From: Gemmatimonadaceae bacterium
GTDB taxonomy: Bacteria > Gemmatimonadota > Gemmatimonadetes > Gemmatimonadales > Gemmatimonadaceae
Assembly (NCBI GenBank): GCA_013361935.1
Contig: JABFXC010000137.1
Span: 1-60,026, forward strand
Reading direction: 5' to 3'
Length of the DNA stretch: 60,026 nt
The translations under genes and the position numbers were made by a program. Positions 1 through 8,331 of this stretch are shown one piece after another. The notes beneath the pieces were generated by a model. It did not search any database, had not been told where the DNA came from, and saw only the letters and a list, made by a program, of their open reading frames with translations. Within the stretch, counting starts at the first letter, position 1, and every line of letters begins with the position of its first letter.

Positions 1-1196
1 CGATGGTGCTCTGGGGTCCGCCGGGCACGGGGAAGACGACCCTCGCGCGCCTGATCGCGAAGTACACCGACCGCGCCTTCGTCCCCTTCTCCGCGGTGAC
101 GGAGGGCGTGCCGCGCGTGCGCGAGATCATCGCCGAGGCCGAGGATCGCCTCGAGGGGGAAGGCCGTGGAACGATCCTCTTCGCCGACGAGATCCATCGG
201 CTGAACACGGCGCAGCAGGACGCGTTTCTCCCGCACGTCGAGGCGGGGACGGTCACGCTCGTCGGCGCGACGACCGAGAACCCGTCGTTCGAGATCAACG
301 GCGCGCTCCTCTCGCGCGTGCGCGTGTTCGTGCTGCAGCCGATCACCGCCGCCGATCTCGAGCTCGTGCTCCGCTCGGCGATCGACGACCGCGACCGCGG
401 GCTCGGCGCGATGGGCCTGAACGTCGACGACGACGCGATCGCGTTCCTCGCCGAGGAAGCCGACGGGGACGCGCGCCGCGCGCTGACCGTGCTCGATGCC
501 GCGGCGAAGCACGTCGGCGACGGGGGGCACATCACGCGCGACGTGGCGCGCGAGGCGCTGCAGCTCCGCGTCGCGCGTTATGACAAGGGACGCGAGGAGA
601 ACTACAACATGCTCTCCGCGTACCACAAGTCGCTGCGCGGGAGCGATCCGCAGGCCGCGCTCTACTGGATGGCGCGCATGCTCGAGGGCGGCGAGGACCC
701 GATGACGCTCTTCCGCCGCGCGATCGCGATGGCGGCGGAGGACGTGGGGCTCGCCGACCCGGAGGCGCTCAAGCTCGCCGTCGCGGCGCGTGACGCCTAT
801 CACATGCTCGGCGCGCCCGAGGGATATCTCCCACTCGCCGAGATGACCGTCTACCTCGCGACCGCGCCGAAGTCGAACAGCGCGAAGGTCGCGCTGCACG
901 CCGCGCTCGATCTGGCGCGCGAGTCGCCGGCGGAGCCGGTGCCGCTGCACATCCGCAACGCGCCGACGAAGCTCATGAAGGAACTGGGATATCACCAGGG
1001 GTATCAGTACGCGCACGACGCCGCGGAGGCATACATTCCGCAGGAGTACCTGCCCGAGCGGCTGCGCGGGCGCGAGCTGTACGTGCCCGGCGCGTTCGGA
1101 TTCGAGAAGGAGATCGCGAAGCGGCTCGCCTGGTGGGACGATCTCCGCCGGCGGTCCGAGCAGAAGAAGCAGAGCGGTGAAGCATCGTCGGAGTGA
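1..1196 (+). CDS. rarA: Replication-associated recombination protein RarA (MgsA), 5' truncated
   Basis: AAA+ ATPase of the clamp-loader family that acts at stalled replication forks. The window opens just upstream of the Walker A motif (GPPGTGKT, within the first 12 visible residues), so roughly the first 50 residues of the protein lie outside. A Walker B (LFADEIHR) and a sensor segment (GATTENPSF) follow. The C-terminal tetramerisation part is recognisable from the YHKSLRGSDPQAALYW stretch. The stop TGA is at 1194-1196. The first visible Met is internal and is not the start codon. The following lipoprotein gene begins 29 bases later. Confidence 0.95.
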   Translation, partial: MVLWGPPGTGKTTLARLIAKYTDRAFVPFSAVTEGVPRVREIIAEAEDRLEGEGRGTILFADEIHRLNTAQQDAFLPHVEAGTVTLVGATTENPSFEINGALLSRVRVFVLQPITAADLELVLRSAIDDRDRGLGAMGLNVDDDAIAFLAEEADGDARRALTVLDAAAKHVGDGGHITRDVAREALQLRVARYDKGREENYNMLSAYHKSLRGSDPQAALYWMARMLEGGEDPMTLFRRAIAMAAEDVGLADPEALKLAVAARDAYHMLGAPEGYLPLAEMTVYLATAPKSNSAKVALHAALDLARESPAEPVPLHIRNAPTKLMKELGYHQGYQYAHDAAEAYIPQEYLPERLRGRELYVPGAFGFEKEIAKRLAWWDDLRRRSEQKKQSGEASSE

Positions 1197-1225
1197 GTTC
1201 TCAACCTGTACGTGGAGGAAGTGAG

Positions 1226-1699
1226 ATGCGACGGATGATGATGGTCGCCGCGGTCGCGGCGGCGGCGACGGTGAGCGCCTGCGGCGGCATGGGGAAGCAG
1301 ATGTTCGCGCAGCCGGACGTCGCCGTGAAGGACGTGAAGGTCACCGGGCTCGGGCTCGCCGGCGGCTCGGTGGACGTCGTGCTGAACGTGCACAACCCGA
1401 ACAACTTCCGCCTCGACGCCACGCGCGTGACGTACAACCTGCTCGTCGACACCGTCTCCTTCGCGACCGGCTCGCTCGACTCGCGGACGACGATGAACGA
1501 GAAGAGCGACACCGAGGTCCGCATCCCGGTGAACTTCACCTACTCGGGAATCGGCAGCGCCGGCAAGCAGCTGCTCGCGATGGGCTCCGTGCCCTACCGC
1601 GTCACCGGCGACATCGTCGTCGGCACGGTGCTCGGCAACTACACGGTGCCCTACGACAAGTCCGGCCGCTTCTCGCCGGCCGTCACCTTCGGCAAGTAA
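1226..1699 (+). CDS. LEA type 2 (WHy domain) lipoprotein
   Basis: Small predicted lipoprotein of 157 residues. The N-terminus MRRMMMVAAVAAAATVSAC is a type II signal sequence with a VSAC lipobox, so the mature protein should be anchored at Cys19. The rest resembles LEA14/WHy domains, including the NVHNPNNFRLD segment typical of that fold. WHy proteins are usually tied to desiccation or stress tolerance, but the specific job here is unknown. The start is fixed by a good ribosome binding site GGAGG at 1214-1218, seven bases before ATG 1226. An in-frame GTG at 1193 overlaps rarA and would precede the signal peptide, so I rejected it. Confidence 0.8.
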   Translation: MRRMMMVAAVAAAATVSACGGMGKQMFAQPDVAVKDVKVTGLGLAGGSVDVVLNVHNPNNFRLDATRVTYNLLVDTVSFATGSLDSRTTMNEKSDTEVRIPVNFTYSGIGSAGKQLLAMGSVPYRVTGDIVVGTVLGNYTVPYDKSGRFSPAVTFGK

Positions 1700-1714
1700 G
1701 GAGCTCCGCACATC
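1700..1714 (+). promoter_or_regulatory. Ribosome binding site and candidate ATC start codon of hflX
   Basis: GGAG at 1700-1703 lies eight bases before an ATC codon at 1712-1714. ATC is the first codon of the hflX frame at a sensible distance from a Shine-Dalgarno. No ATG, GTG or TTG occurs in this frame before the conserved N-terminal segment ERALLVGAP; the first usual start is GTG 1856, which would delete that segment. The site is read directly from the sequence; its use as a start is inferred. Confidence 0.5.
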
Positions 1715-3010
1715 GCACGCGAACCGATCTCCCTCCGTCCCCCCGCCGAGCGCGCGCTGCTCGTCGGGGCGCCGCGCAAGCGCACCGGCGCGAAGCACCA
1801 TCTCGACGAGCATCTCCGCGAGCTCGCCGCGCTCGCCGACACCGCCGGGGCGGAGGTGGTCGGCGAGCTCACCCAGCAGATCGACCGGCCCAACTCGGCG
1901 ACCTACCTCGGCAAGGGGAAGATCGAGGAGCTGCGCCAGCGCGTGAGCGACACCGAGGCGTCGCTCGTGATCTTCGACGACGAGCTAACGCCGTCGCAGG
2001 GAAAGAACATCGAGGACATGCTCGCGACGCGGGTGGTCGACCGCGCGGAGCTGATCCTCGACATCTTCGCGACCCGCGCGCGCACCGCGGAAGCGAAGAT
2101 GCAGGTGGAGCTCGCGCAGCTCGAGTACACGCTCCCGCGGCTGACGCGGATGTGGACGCACCTCGAGAAGTTCCGCGGTGGGATCGGCGTGCGAGGTCCC
2201 GGTGAGACGCAGCTCGAGACCGACCGCCGGCTCATCAACCACCGCATCAAGCTGCTGAAGGAGCGGCTGCAGGACGTCCAGAAGCAGCGCGAGATCCAGC
2301 GGCAGTCGCGGCGCACCGAGTTCAAGGCTTCGCTCGTCGGCTACACCAACGCCGGCAAGTCGTCGATCCTGCGCTCCCTTTCGGGAGCGCAGGATGTCTT
2401 CGTAGAAAACCGGCTGTTCGCGACGCTCGACCCGCTGACGCGCGAGGCCGACCTCGGCGAGCACGGGAAGGTGCTGCTCACCGACACCGTGGGCTTCGTG
2501 CGGAAGCTGCCGCACCAGCTGGTCGCCTCCTTCCGCGCGACGCTCGAGGAGGCGCGCGACGCCGACCTCCTCCTGCACGTGATCGACGCCAGCCATCCGA
2601 CCTGGGAGGAGCAGCGGGTCGTCGTCGATCAGGTGCTCGCCGAGCTCGGGCTGCAGGAGAAGCCCGTCCTCCACGTCTTCAACAAGATCGACCAGATCGA
2701 CGACGCGACGCTGGCCGCGATGCGCGAGCGGATGCGGAACCTGCTCCCCAACTCCGTCTTCGTGTCGACGCTGGTGGAAGGGGAGCTGGAGCCGCTGAAG
2801 CGCGCGCTGGTGGCGGCGCTCCGGGCCCGGAGCAACGTGGCGGAGGTCCGGCTCGGCGCGGGGGACGGGAAGCTGCTCGCCGAGATCCACCGGGGGGCGG
2901 AGGTGCTCGAGCAGCGGATGGAGGGAGAGGAGATCGTGGTCCGCGCGCGGATGGACGAGGCGATGATGGGTCGGGTGCGGCGGGCGGGGGGACGAGTGGA
3001 GCAGGTTTAG
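1712..3010 (+). CDS. hflX: GTPase HflX, ribosome-associated
   Basis: Ribosome-splitting GTPase, about 432 residues if started at ATC 1712, close to the usual family length. Visible in order: an N-terminal HflX domain beginning ERALLVG; the signature RGPGETQLETDRR (about 161-173); a coiled-coil stretch; then the GTPase domain with G1 GYTNAGKSS (210-218), G3 DTVG (258-261) and G4 NKID (324-327). The only conventional start, GTG 1856, would remove about 48 conserved residues, so a rare ATC start or an upstream sequence error is likely. The gene follows the lipoprotein stop by 12 bases and ends before a terminator. A perfect 13-bp hairpin lies inside the coding sequence just after G1. Confidence 0.93.
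   Translation: MAREPISLRPPAERALLVGAPRKRTGAKHHLDEHLRELAALADTAGAEVVGELTQQIDRPNSATYLGKGKIEELRQRVSDTEASLVIFDDELTPSQGKNIEDMLATRVVDRAELILDIFATRARTAEAKMQVELAQLEYTLPRLTRMWTHLEKFRGGIGVRGPGETQLETDRRLINHRIKLLKERLQDVQKQREIQRQSRRTEFKASLVGYTNAGKSSILRSLSGAQDVFVENRLFATLDPLTREADLGEHGKVLLTDTVGFVRKLPHQLVASFRATLEEARDADLLLHVIDASHPTWEEQRVVVDQVLAELGLQEKPVLHVFNKIDQIDDATLAAMRERMRNLLPNSVFVSTLVEGELEPLKRALVAALRARSNVAEVRLGAGDGKLLAEIHRGAEVLEQRMEGEEIVVRARMDEAMMGRVRRAGGRVEQV
2366..2395 (+). other. Perfect 13-bp hairpin inside hflX
   Basis: The arms 2366-2378 and 2383-2395 are exact reverse complements separated by the tetraloop TTTC. The element lies within the codons that follow the G1 P-loop. Codons just downstream (GTA, GAA) are A/T-ending, unlike most of the gene. 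I see no T-tract directly after it, so it is not a standard terminator. Confidence 0.75.
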
Positions 3011-3061
3011 CGCTCCGTTCCCCACCGTACCATCGGCGGGCCGCTATCGGGCACCGATCTT

Positions 3062-3103
3062 GCTTCGACTGCCCCCCAACGGCGGGTCATCGAAGCGTCT
3101 TTT
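3062..3103 (+). terminator. Intrinsic terminator after hflX
   Basis: GCTTCGA at 3062-3068 pairs with TCGAAGC at 3090-3096, followed by GTCTTTT. It lies 50 bases after the hflX stop and just before the start of the polysaccharide locus, separating housekeeping genes from it. Confidence 0.6.
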
Positions 3104-3114
3104 CCCCCTAGCTC

Positions 3115-5874
3115 GTGCTCCACGGCCCCATCAAGCTTTCCATCCTGGCGTTCGCCATCGCTCTGTTGGCGTCGCTGGGACTGACGTATCTCGTCCGCGA
3201 GCGGGCGCGGCGCATGCGCCTGTTCGATCCGACGGACGAGCGCAAGGTGCACACGCGCCAGATTCCGCGCGTGGGCGGCGTCGCCATCTTCCTCTCCGTC
3301 GCGATCTCGCTGGTCACGATCGCGGCGCTCGGTGCGTTCACGATCACCGGCTTCGCGAGCGCGAAGCTGCTCGTGATCCTCGCCGGCGGCGCGGCGACGC
3401 ATGCGCTCGGCCTCTACGACGACCTGAAGCAGATCCGCGCGCGCTACAAGTTCGCCGTGCAGATCGCGATCGCCGCGGCGATCTTCTTCGCCGGCGTGCG
3501 CATCGACACGATCGCGCTCCCGCTGATCGGCCAGATCCACTTCCAGCCGGTCGTCGCGCTCTTCTTCACGATCTTCTGGTTCGTCGGCATCACGAACGCC
3601 TTCAACCTGATCGACGGGCTCGATGGGCTCGCGTCGGGGGCGGCGCTGTTCGCGCTGACGACGATGTTCGTCGTGGCGACGATCAACGGGCAGGCCGGCG
3701 CGGCGCTGGTCACGCTCGCCGTGGCCGGTGCGACGCTCGGCTTCCTGCGCTACAACTTCCATCCGGCGTCGATCTTCCTCGGCGACTCCGGATCGCTCTT
3801 CCTCGGCTTCATGCTCGCCGGGATCGGCGCGATCAGCTCGCAGAAGGGGTCGACGGTGGTCGCCATCGCGATCCCGCTCGTCTCGCTCGGGCTCCCCGTG
3901 CTCGACACCCTGCTGGCGATCGTGCGTCGCTTCCTGCGCGGCCAGCCGATCTTCAGCGCCGATCGCGGGCACATCCACCATCGCCTGCTCGGCCTCGGCC
4001 ACTCGCCGGCGAAGGTCGCGCTGCTGATGTACGCCGGATGCGCCGTGCTCGCGCTCGGCGGGATGCTGCTCGTCAACCAGTCGGGCTACGTCGCGCTGGT
4101 GCTCGCGGTCGTCGGGCTCGGTGTCGGCGTCGTCGTGCAGCAGCTGCGCTACTACGAGTTCGAGGAGCTGGGCCGGCTGCTCCGGAAGGGCGTCCAGCAG
4201 CGCAACGTGATCGGCAAGCGCGTCCGGATCCGCGAGGCGGGGCTGCGGATCGCCCGGCAGCGCGATCTCGACAAGGTGTTCGACATCCTCGAGGACAGCT
4301 TCGCCGGGGACGACTTTCAGCGCGCCGAGGTGCGGCTGCGGCAGTCGTTCGCGCTCAGCGGGAACGCGGCCGTGCCGCCCGATCGCCGGCTCGACGATGA
4401 CGTCGCGGTCTGGTCGTGGAACCGCGGCGACCACGACGATCCGTCGCTGTGGGAGATCAAGCTCCCCCTGCTGCGGATGGGAAACCGCATCGGGTCGCTG
4501 GTGCTCTGGAAGGACGGAGCGGGAAAGGAGACCGCGCTGTCGCACATGCAGGCGATCGCGGGCCAGATGCGCATCGCGCTGCAGGAGAAGCTGGCGGAAC
4601 TCTGGCCGGAAGTCGCGGTAGAGGATCATGCCTGGAGCGCTCCCGTCCCCGGCGGCGCGAACGGCGGCGAGCTGCTCGTCCCGATCATCGCCGGCGACGA
4701 GCTGCACCGGCGGCGCGAGGAGCGCGCGACGGTCGAGCCGCGGATCGCGCGGCCGATGCGGGCGAGCGACATGGAGCGGACGCATCGCGCGTCGTCGCGG
4801 TGGCCCGCCGCTCAATCGTACGAACCTTCGACGACATGGGCCGCGTTCTCCGGGACGCGGCCCGCAATCTTGTCTTTTTCACTAGATGGCCAACCTGACA
4901 CTCGAGAACGCGGCGTTGCCACGAGTCGTGCCGGCCGAAACGCAACCGAGCGAGCCGCACGGCGACTCGCGACCGGAGATGGTCATCGAGCCCGCGGCTC
5001 GGTGGCCGCGCGTCGACCTGCGCGAGCTCTGGACCTACCGGCAGCTGCTGTTCTTTCTGGTCTGGCGCGACCTCAAGGTCCGCTACGCGCAGACCGTCCT
5101 CGGCATCGGCTGGGCGGTGCTGCAGCCGCTGCTCAGCATGCTCGTCTTCACGGTGATCTTCGGACGCTTCGCGAAGGTCCCCTCGGACGGAATTCCCTAC
5201 GCCGTGTTCTCGCTCGCCGCCGTCGTTCCGTGGACGTACTTCTCCACGGCGTTCTCGACGTCGAGCAACAGTCTCGTCACGAGCGCCAATCTCATCAGCA
5301 AGGTCTACTTTCCGCGCCTCGTCGTGCCGATCGCGCCGGTGCTCGCGGCTATCGTCGACCTGCTGATCGGCTTCGTCGTGCTGGCCGCGCTCATGATGGT
5401 CTATCACGTCGCGCCATCGCCGGCGGCGATCTTCATGGTGCCGCTGCTCGTGCTGCTGATGGCGATCACGGCGACGGGCGTCGGCTGCTGGCTGTCCGCG
5501 CTGAACATCCAGTATCGGGACGTGAAGCACCTGGTGCCCTTCCTCTCCCAGATCTGGATGTACGCGTCGCCGATCGTGTATCCCGTGTCGCTCGTTCCCG
5601 CGCGGCTGCGTCCCTTCTACGCGCTCAACCCGATGGTCGGGATCGTCGAGGGCTTCCGCTCGGTGCTCCTCCAGAGCGGCCCGATTCCCTGGCGGCTGCT
5701 CGGCATCTCCGCGGCCACCGGCACTCTGCTGCTCGTGGGCGGCGCGCTGTACTTCCGGCGCACCGAGCGGCTGTTCGCCGACATTGCCTGAGCGACGACG
5801 ATGAGCGATCTCGCAATTCGCGCCGAAGGGCTGGGGAAGCGGTACCGCATCGGCACCGCCGCCAAGCGGCATGA
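3115..5874 (+). CDS. WecA/MraY-like polyprenyl-phosphate sugar-1-phosphate transferase (frame lacks its expected stop)
   Basis: Membrane enzyme that starts glycan synthesis by moving a HexNAc-1-phosphate from UDP-sugar to undecaprenyl phosphate. Family motifs are all present: aspartate pair LYDDLKQ (102-103), NAFNLIDGLDG (161-171), GDSGSLF (224-230) and RGHIHHR (285-290). About ten hydrophobic segments are followed by a cytoplasmic extension of roughly 200 residues. Homologous-looking sequence ends near residue 560 (about 4800). The frame then stays open to TGA 5872-5874, running through the whole permease gene 4886-5791, and that tail looks like a shadow. The real stop has probably been lost by substitution or indel, or by a sequence error. 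TAG 4883-4885 in another frame abuts the permease ATG. The start is GTG 3115. Confidence 0.75.
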   Translation: MLHGPIKLSILAFAIALLASLGLTYLVRERARRMRLFDPTDERKVHTRQIPRVGGVAIFLSVAISLVTIAALGAFTITGFASAKLLVILAGGAATHALGLYDDLKQIRARYKFAVQIAIAAAIFFAGVRIDTIALPLIGQIHFQPVVALFFTIFWFVGITNAFNLIDGLDGLASGAALFALTTMFVVATINGQAGAALVTLAVAGATLGFLRYNFHPASIFLGDSGSLFLGFMLAGIGAISSQKGSTVVAIAIPLVSLGLPVLDTLLAIVRRFLRGQPIFSADRGHIHHRLLGLGHSPAKVALLMYAGCAVLALGGMLLVNQSGYVALVLAVVGLGVGVVVQQLRYYEFEELGRLLRKGVQQRNVIGKRVRIREAGLRIARQRDLDKVFDILEDSFAGDDFQRAEVRLRQSFALSGNAAVPPDRRLDDDVAVWSWNRGDHDDPSLWEIKLPLLRMGNRIGSLVLWKDGAGKETALSHMQAIAGQMRIALQEKLAELWPEVAVEDHAWSAPVPGGANGGELLVPIIAGDELHRRREERATVEPRIARPMRASDMERTHRASSRWPAAQSYEPSTTWAAFSGTRPAILSFSLDGQPDTRERGVATSRAGRNATERAARRLATGDGHRARGSVAARRPARALDLPAAAVLSGLARPQGPLRADRPRHRLGGAAAAAQHARLHGDLRTLREGPLGRNSLRRVLARRRRSVDVLLHGVLDVEQQSRHERQSHQQGLLSAPRRADRAGARGYRRPADRLRRAGRAHDGLSRRAIAGGDLHGAAARAADGDHGDGRRLLAVRAEHPVSGREAPGALPLPDLDVRVADRVSRVARSRAAASLLRAQPDGRDRRGLPLGAPPERPDSLAAARHLRGHRHSAARGRRAVLPAHRAAVRRHCLSDDDERSRNSRRRAGEAVPHRHRRQAA
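4838..4880 (+). terminator. Intrinsic terminator between wecA-like gene and wzm-like gene
   Basis: GGGCCGCGT at 4838-4846 pairs perfectly with ACGCGGCCC at 4855-4863, and the T-rich run GCAATCTTGTCTTTTT follows. Its position just before the permease ATG implies that the upstream gene once ended before it, which supports the view that the wecA-like stop codon has been lost. It may attenuate rather than block expression of the ABC genes. Confidence 0.65.
4886..5791 (+). CDS. ABC transporter permease for polysaccharide export (Wzm/TagG type)
   Basis: Inner-membrane permease of 301 residues in the ABC-2 family that exports lipid-linked O-antigen or capsule chains. The conserved N-terminal amphipathic segment (LLFFLVWRDLKVRYAQTVLG) and the late motif LNIQYRDVKHLVPF...YASPIVYP are diagnostic. 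Six hydrophobic segments are apparent. The partner ATPase starts nine bases after the stop. The whole gene lies inside the open frame of the preceding wecA-like gene but in a different phase; base composition and homology favour this frame as the real one here. Confidence 0.93.
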   Translation: MANLTLENAALPRVVPAETQPSEPHGDSRPEMVIEPAARWPRVDLRELWTYRQLLFFLVWRDLKVRYAQTVLGIGWAVLQPLLSMLVFTVIFGRFAKVPSDGIPYAVFSLAAVVPWTYFSTAFSTSSNSLVTSANLISKVYFPRLVVPIAPVLAAIVDLLIGFVVLAALMMVYHVAPSPAAIFMVPLLVLLMAITATGVGCWLSALNIQYRDVKHLVPFLSQIWMYASPIVYPVSLVPARLRPFYALNPMVGIVEGFRSVLLQSGPIPWRLLGISAATGTLLLVGGALYFRRTERLFADIA

Positions 5875-7099
5875 TTCGCTTCGCGACGCCCTCACCAACA
5901 TGATCACCGCGCCCGTGCGCAACTTCCGGCAGCTGCGCGGGGGCGGCGTCGACGGGGCCGGCGACGAAGCGGGCGTGCACTGGGCGCTTCGCGACGTGTC
6001 GTTCGATCTGCGGGACGGCGAAGTGCTCGGCGTCATCGGCCGCAACGGGGCCGGAAAGAGCACCCTGCTGAAGGTGCTGTCACGGATCACCGAGCCGTCC
6101 TCCGGACGTGCGATCGTTCGCGGCCGCGTCGGCTCCCTGCTCGAGGTGGGCACGGGATTCCATCCCGACCTCACCGGGCGCGAGAACGTGTTCCTCAACG
6201 GCGCGATCCTCGGGATGGACCGCGCCTACGTCGAGCGGCGCTTCGACGAGATCGTCGAGTTCGCGGGCGTGGCGAAGTTCATCGACACGCCCGTCAAGCG
6301 GTACTCGAGCGGGATGTATCTGCGGCTCGCCTTCGCGGTCGCCGCGCATCTCGAGCCCGACGTCCTGATCGTCGACGAGGTGCTCGCCGTCGGCGACGCG
6401 CAGTTCCAGAAGAAGTGCCTCGGGAAGATGAGCAGCGTGAGCAAGGAAGGGCGCACGGTGCTCTTCGTCAGCCACAACCTCACCGCGGTGAGGACGCTCT
6501 GCACGCGCGCGATCCTCATGCGCCAGGGCAAGCTCGTCGCCGACGGCACGCCTGGCGAGACGGTCGGCCTGTATCTCTCGGAGGTCCGCGAGGATCTTCG
6601 CGAGCGCGTCTTCGACGATCCGGCCACGGCGCCCCAGAACGGCGCGGGGATCGTCGAGCGGGTGCGACTGCGTCAGCTGGACGACGAGGAGTCGGACGAG
6701 CTGACCACGGAGTCGTCCTTCGCGATCGAGGTCGACTATCGGACGCGCGAGCCCGGCGCATTTCTCGGCTTCACCGTCGTCATCCACGACGCCGAGAACA
6801 ACATCGTGTTCTCGTCGATCGGAAATCGCGAGCCGCGCTGGTACGGGCGGCCGATGCCGCTCGGCCGGTATCGCAGCACGTGCACGATCCCCGGCAACCT
6901 GCTCAACAACGGGACGTATTCGGCCAGCGTCTACATGTTCGGGCAGGGCTTCCGCGACATGCAGTTCATGAACGACGTGCTCCGCTTCGAGGTCGCCGAC
7001 TCGCCCGCCATCCGCGGCGACTACTTCGGCGCGCTGCTCGGAGCCGTCCGTCCCGATCTCACGTGGACGACGGACGTCCTCAGCGAAGCGTCGGCGTGA
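5801..7099 (+). CDS. ABC transporter ATP-binding protein with C-terminal glycan-binding domain (Wzt type)
   Basis: ATPase of the O-antigen/teichoic acid exporter, 432 residues. Walker A GRNGAGKST is at about 80-88, the signature YSSGM at 168-172 and Walker B VLIVDE at 188-193. The segment EVGTGFHPDLTGREN is typical of Wzt/TagH proteins. After about residue 250 there is an extra beta-rich domain of about 170 residues, as in E. coli O9a Wzt, where it recognises the modified non-reducing end of the finished glycan. Its presence predicts a chain-terminating modification. The next gene overlaps the stop by GTGA. Confidence 0.93.
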   Translation: MSDLAIRAEGLGKRYRIGTAAKRHDSLRDALTNMITAPVRNFRQLRGGGVDGAGDEAGVHWALRDVSFDLRDGEVLGVIGRNGAGKSTLLKVLSRITEPSSGRAIVRGRVGSLLEVGTGFHPDLTGRENVFLNGAILGMDRAYVERRFDEIVEFAGVAKFIDTPVKRYSSGMYLRLAFAVAAHLEPDVLIVDEVLAVGDAQFQKKCLGKMSSVSKEGRTVLFVSHNLTAVRTLCTRAILMRQGKLVADGTPGETVGLYLSEVREDLRERVFDDPATAPQNGAGIVERVRLRQLDDEESDELTTESSFAIEVDYRTREPGAFLGFTVVIHDAENNIVFSSIGNREPRWYGRPMPLGRYRSTCTIPGNLLNNGTYSASVYMFGQGFRDMQFMNDVLRFEVADSPAIRGDYFGALLGAVRPDLTWTTDVLSEASA

Positions 7100-8331
7100 C
7101 GGCGCTCCGTGTGCCGATGCCGGCCGCCGGCGACGACCGCGATGCCGTGCTGCTCGTCCTCGGCGGCGAGCCATGGCAGCAGAACGGTGGCGGCGTCTTC
7201 ATCGAGCAGATGAGTCGCGCGATCGGGGGGCGCGTCGTCCACCTGTCGGTCGCGCTGGGCGGCGGCCCGCACGCGCGAGCCGACTGGCCGTGGGAGCACG
7301 TCTCCATCCCCGCCCGCAGGCCGATCCCCGGGATGGGGAAGCTGCGGCAGGCGTTCCGGAGCTTCGCGTCGTTCCTCGAATGGAACGTCGTCCGCAGGCG
7401 TGAGCTCCGCCGCGGGCTCGAGCACGAGGCCGCGCGGCTCCGCGGGCTCGGCATCCGCCGCGTCGTCTACTTCATGAACTCCATCGAGATCCTCGATCTC
7501 GCGCCGATGCTCAACGAGGTGCTCGGCGTCCCGTACTCGACGATGGAGTGGGACCTCATCGAGCTCGCGATCGACGCGCTGCCCGCGCGGCGCGTTCGCG
7601 ACCGGCTGTCGCGCGCCGCGACCGCGCTTCGCGAGGGCGCGGCCACGCGCGGCGTCGCCAGCGAGGGAATGGTCTCGATGTACGAGGAGCGCTGGGGACT
7701 CGACTCGACGGTGCTGCGCCAGACGATCGTTCCGGGCGCGAAGTCGGAGTCGCCCGCGAAGGACGCCTTCGTGATCGGCCTCTGCGGGACGATGATCGTG
7801 CCCGACGAGTTCCGCGCCTTCCTCGCCGCGCTCGACCTGCTCGACTGGAACGTCGACGGCCGGCCGATCGAGTTTCTCTGGATCGGCGAGCCGCGCCCCG
7901 ACCAGCGGGAGCTCCATCCCCGCATCCGGAGCACGGGGTGGGTGCCGCATGCGCGCTCGCTCGAGCTGCTGTCGGGGGTGGACCTCGGCTACAGCGGACT
8001 CTGGTTCGCGACCGAGCGCCGCCCCTGGGTCGAGTCCTCGTTTCCCTCGAAGATCATCTCGTACCTGAGCGCCGGGGTGCCGGTGCTGTATCACGGCCCG
8101 GCGTACGGCACGCCCGCGAAGTTCATGAAGGCCTTCCGGGTCGGCTTCGGGTGTCACGTTCTCGAGCCGCAGGCGATCGCCGAGCTGGTGGCAGGGATCG
8201 TCCGGGAGCCGGCGTCGCTGAGCGCCGCCCGCGACGAGGCGACGAGGGCCGTTCGCACCGAGTTCACTCCCCAGGTCCTCGTCGAGCGCGTCGACCGGAT
8301 GCTGCGCGACGCACCGCGGCGGAACAGATGA
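7096..8331 (+). CDS. Glycosyltransferase, GT-B fold (family 4-like)
   Basis: Protein of 411 residues next to the Wzm/Wzt pair, presumably adding a sugar to the ABC-exported chain. An N-terminal half with VLLVLGGEPWQQNGGGVF and a C-terminal half with WVPHARSLELLSGVDLGYSG...SFPSKIISYLSAGVPVLYHG show the usual GT-B donor-site layout (SxKxxxYLSAGxPV). The start GTG 7096 overlaps the wzt stop (GTGA), so translation is probably coupled; GTG 7111 and ATG 7117 are alternatives. The open frame extends much further upstream to 6415, but that part is a shadow of wzt. The donor sugar cannot be told from sequence. Confidence 0.8.
   Translation: MTALRVPMPAAGDDRDAVLLVLGGEPWQQNGGGVFIEQMSRAIGGRVVHLSVALGGGPHARADWPWEHVSIPARRPIPGMGKLRQAFRSFASFLEWNVVRRRELRRGLEHEAARLRGLGIRRVVYFMNSIEILDLAPMLNEVLGVPYSTMEWDLIELAIDALPARRVRDRLSRAATALREGAATRGVASEGMVSMYEERWGLDSTVLRQTIVPGAKSESPAKDAFVIGLCGTMIVPDEFRAFLAALDLLDWNVDGRPIEFLWIGEPRPDQRELHPRIRSTGWVPHARSLELLSGVDLGYSGLWFATERRPWVESSFPSKIISYLSAGVPVLYHGPAYGTPAKFMKAFRVGFGCHVLEPQAIAELVAGIVREPASLSAARDEATRAVRTEFTPQVLVERVDRMLRDAPRRNR

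Noticed and set aside
1004..1813. Minus-strand frame opposite rarA, the lipoprotein and hflX
   Set aside because: A shadow of three supported plus-strand genes, with no motif and biased composition.
3007..4815. Long minus-strand open frame opposite the wecA-like gene
   Set aside because: His/Arg/Asp-rich low-information translation typical of an antisense shadow in GC-rich DNA; the plus strand has full family motifs.
4416..4898. A frame-3 open frame across the end of the wecA-like gene as its true C-terminus
   Set aside because: The arginine-rich translation upstream of 4790 is clearly a shadow. Only its last 30 codons look protein-like, too few to place a frameshift.
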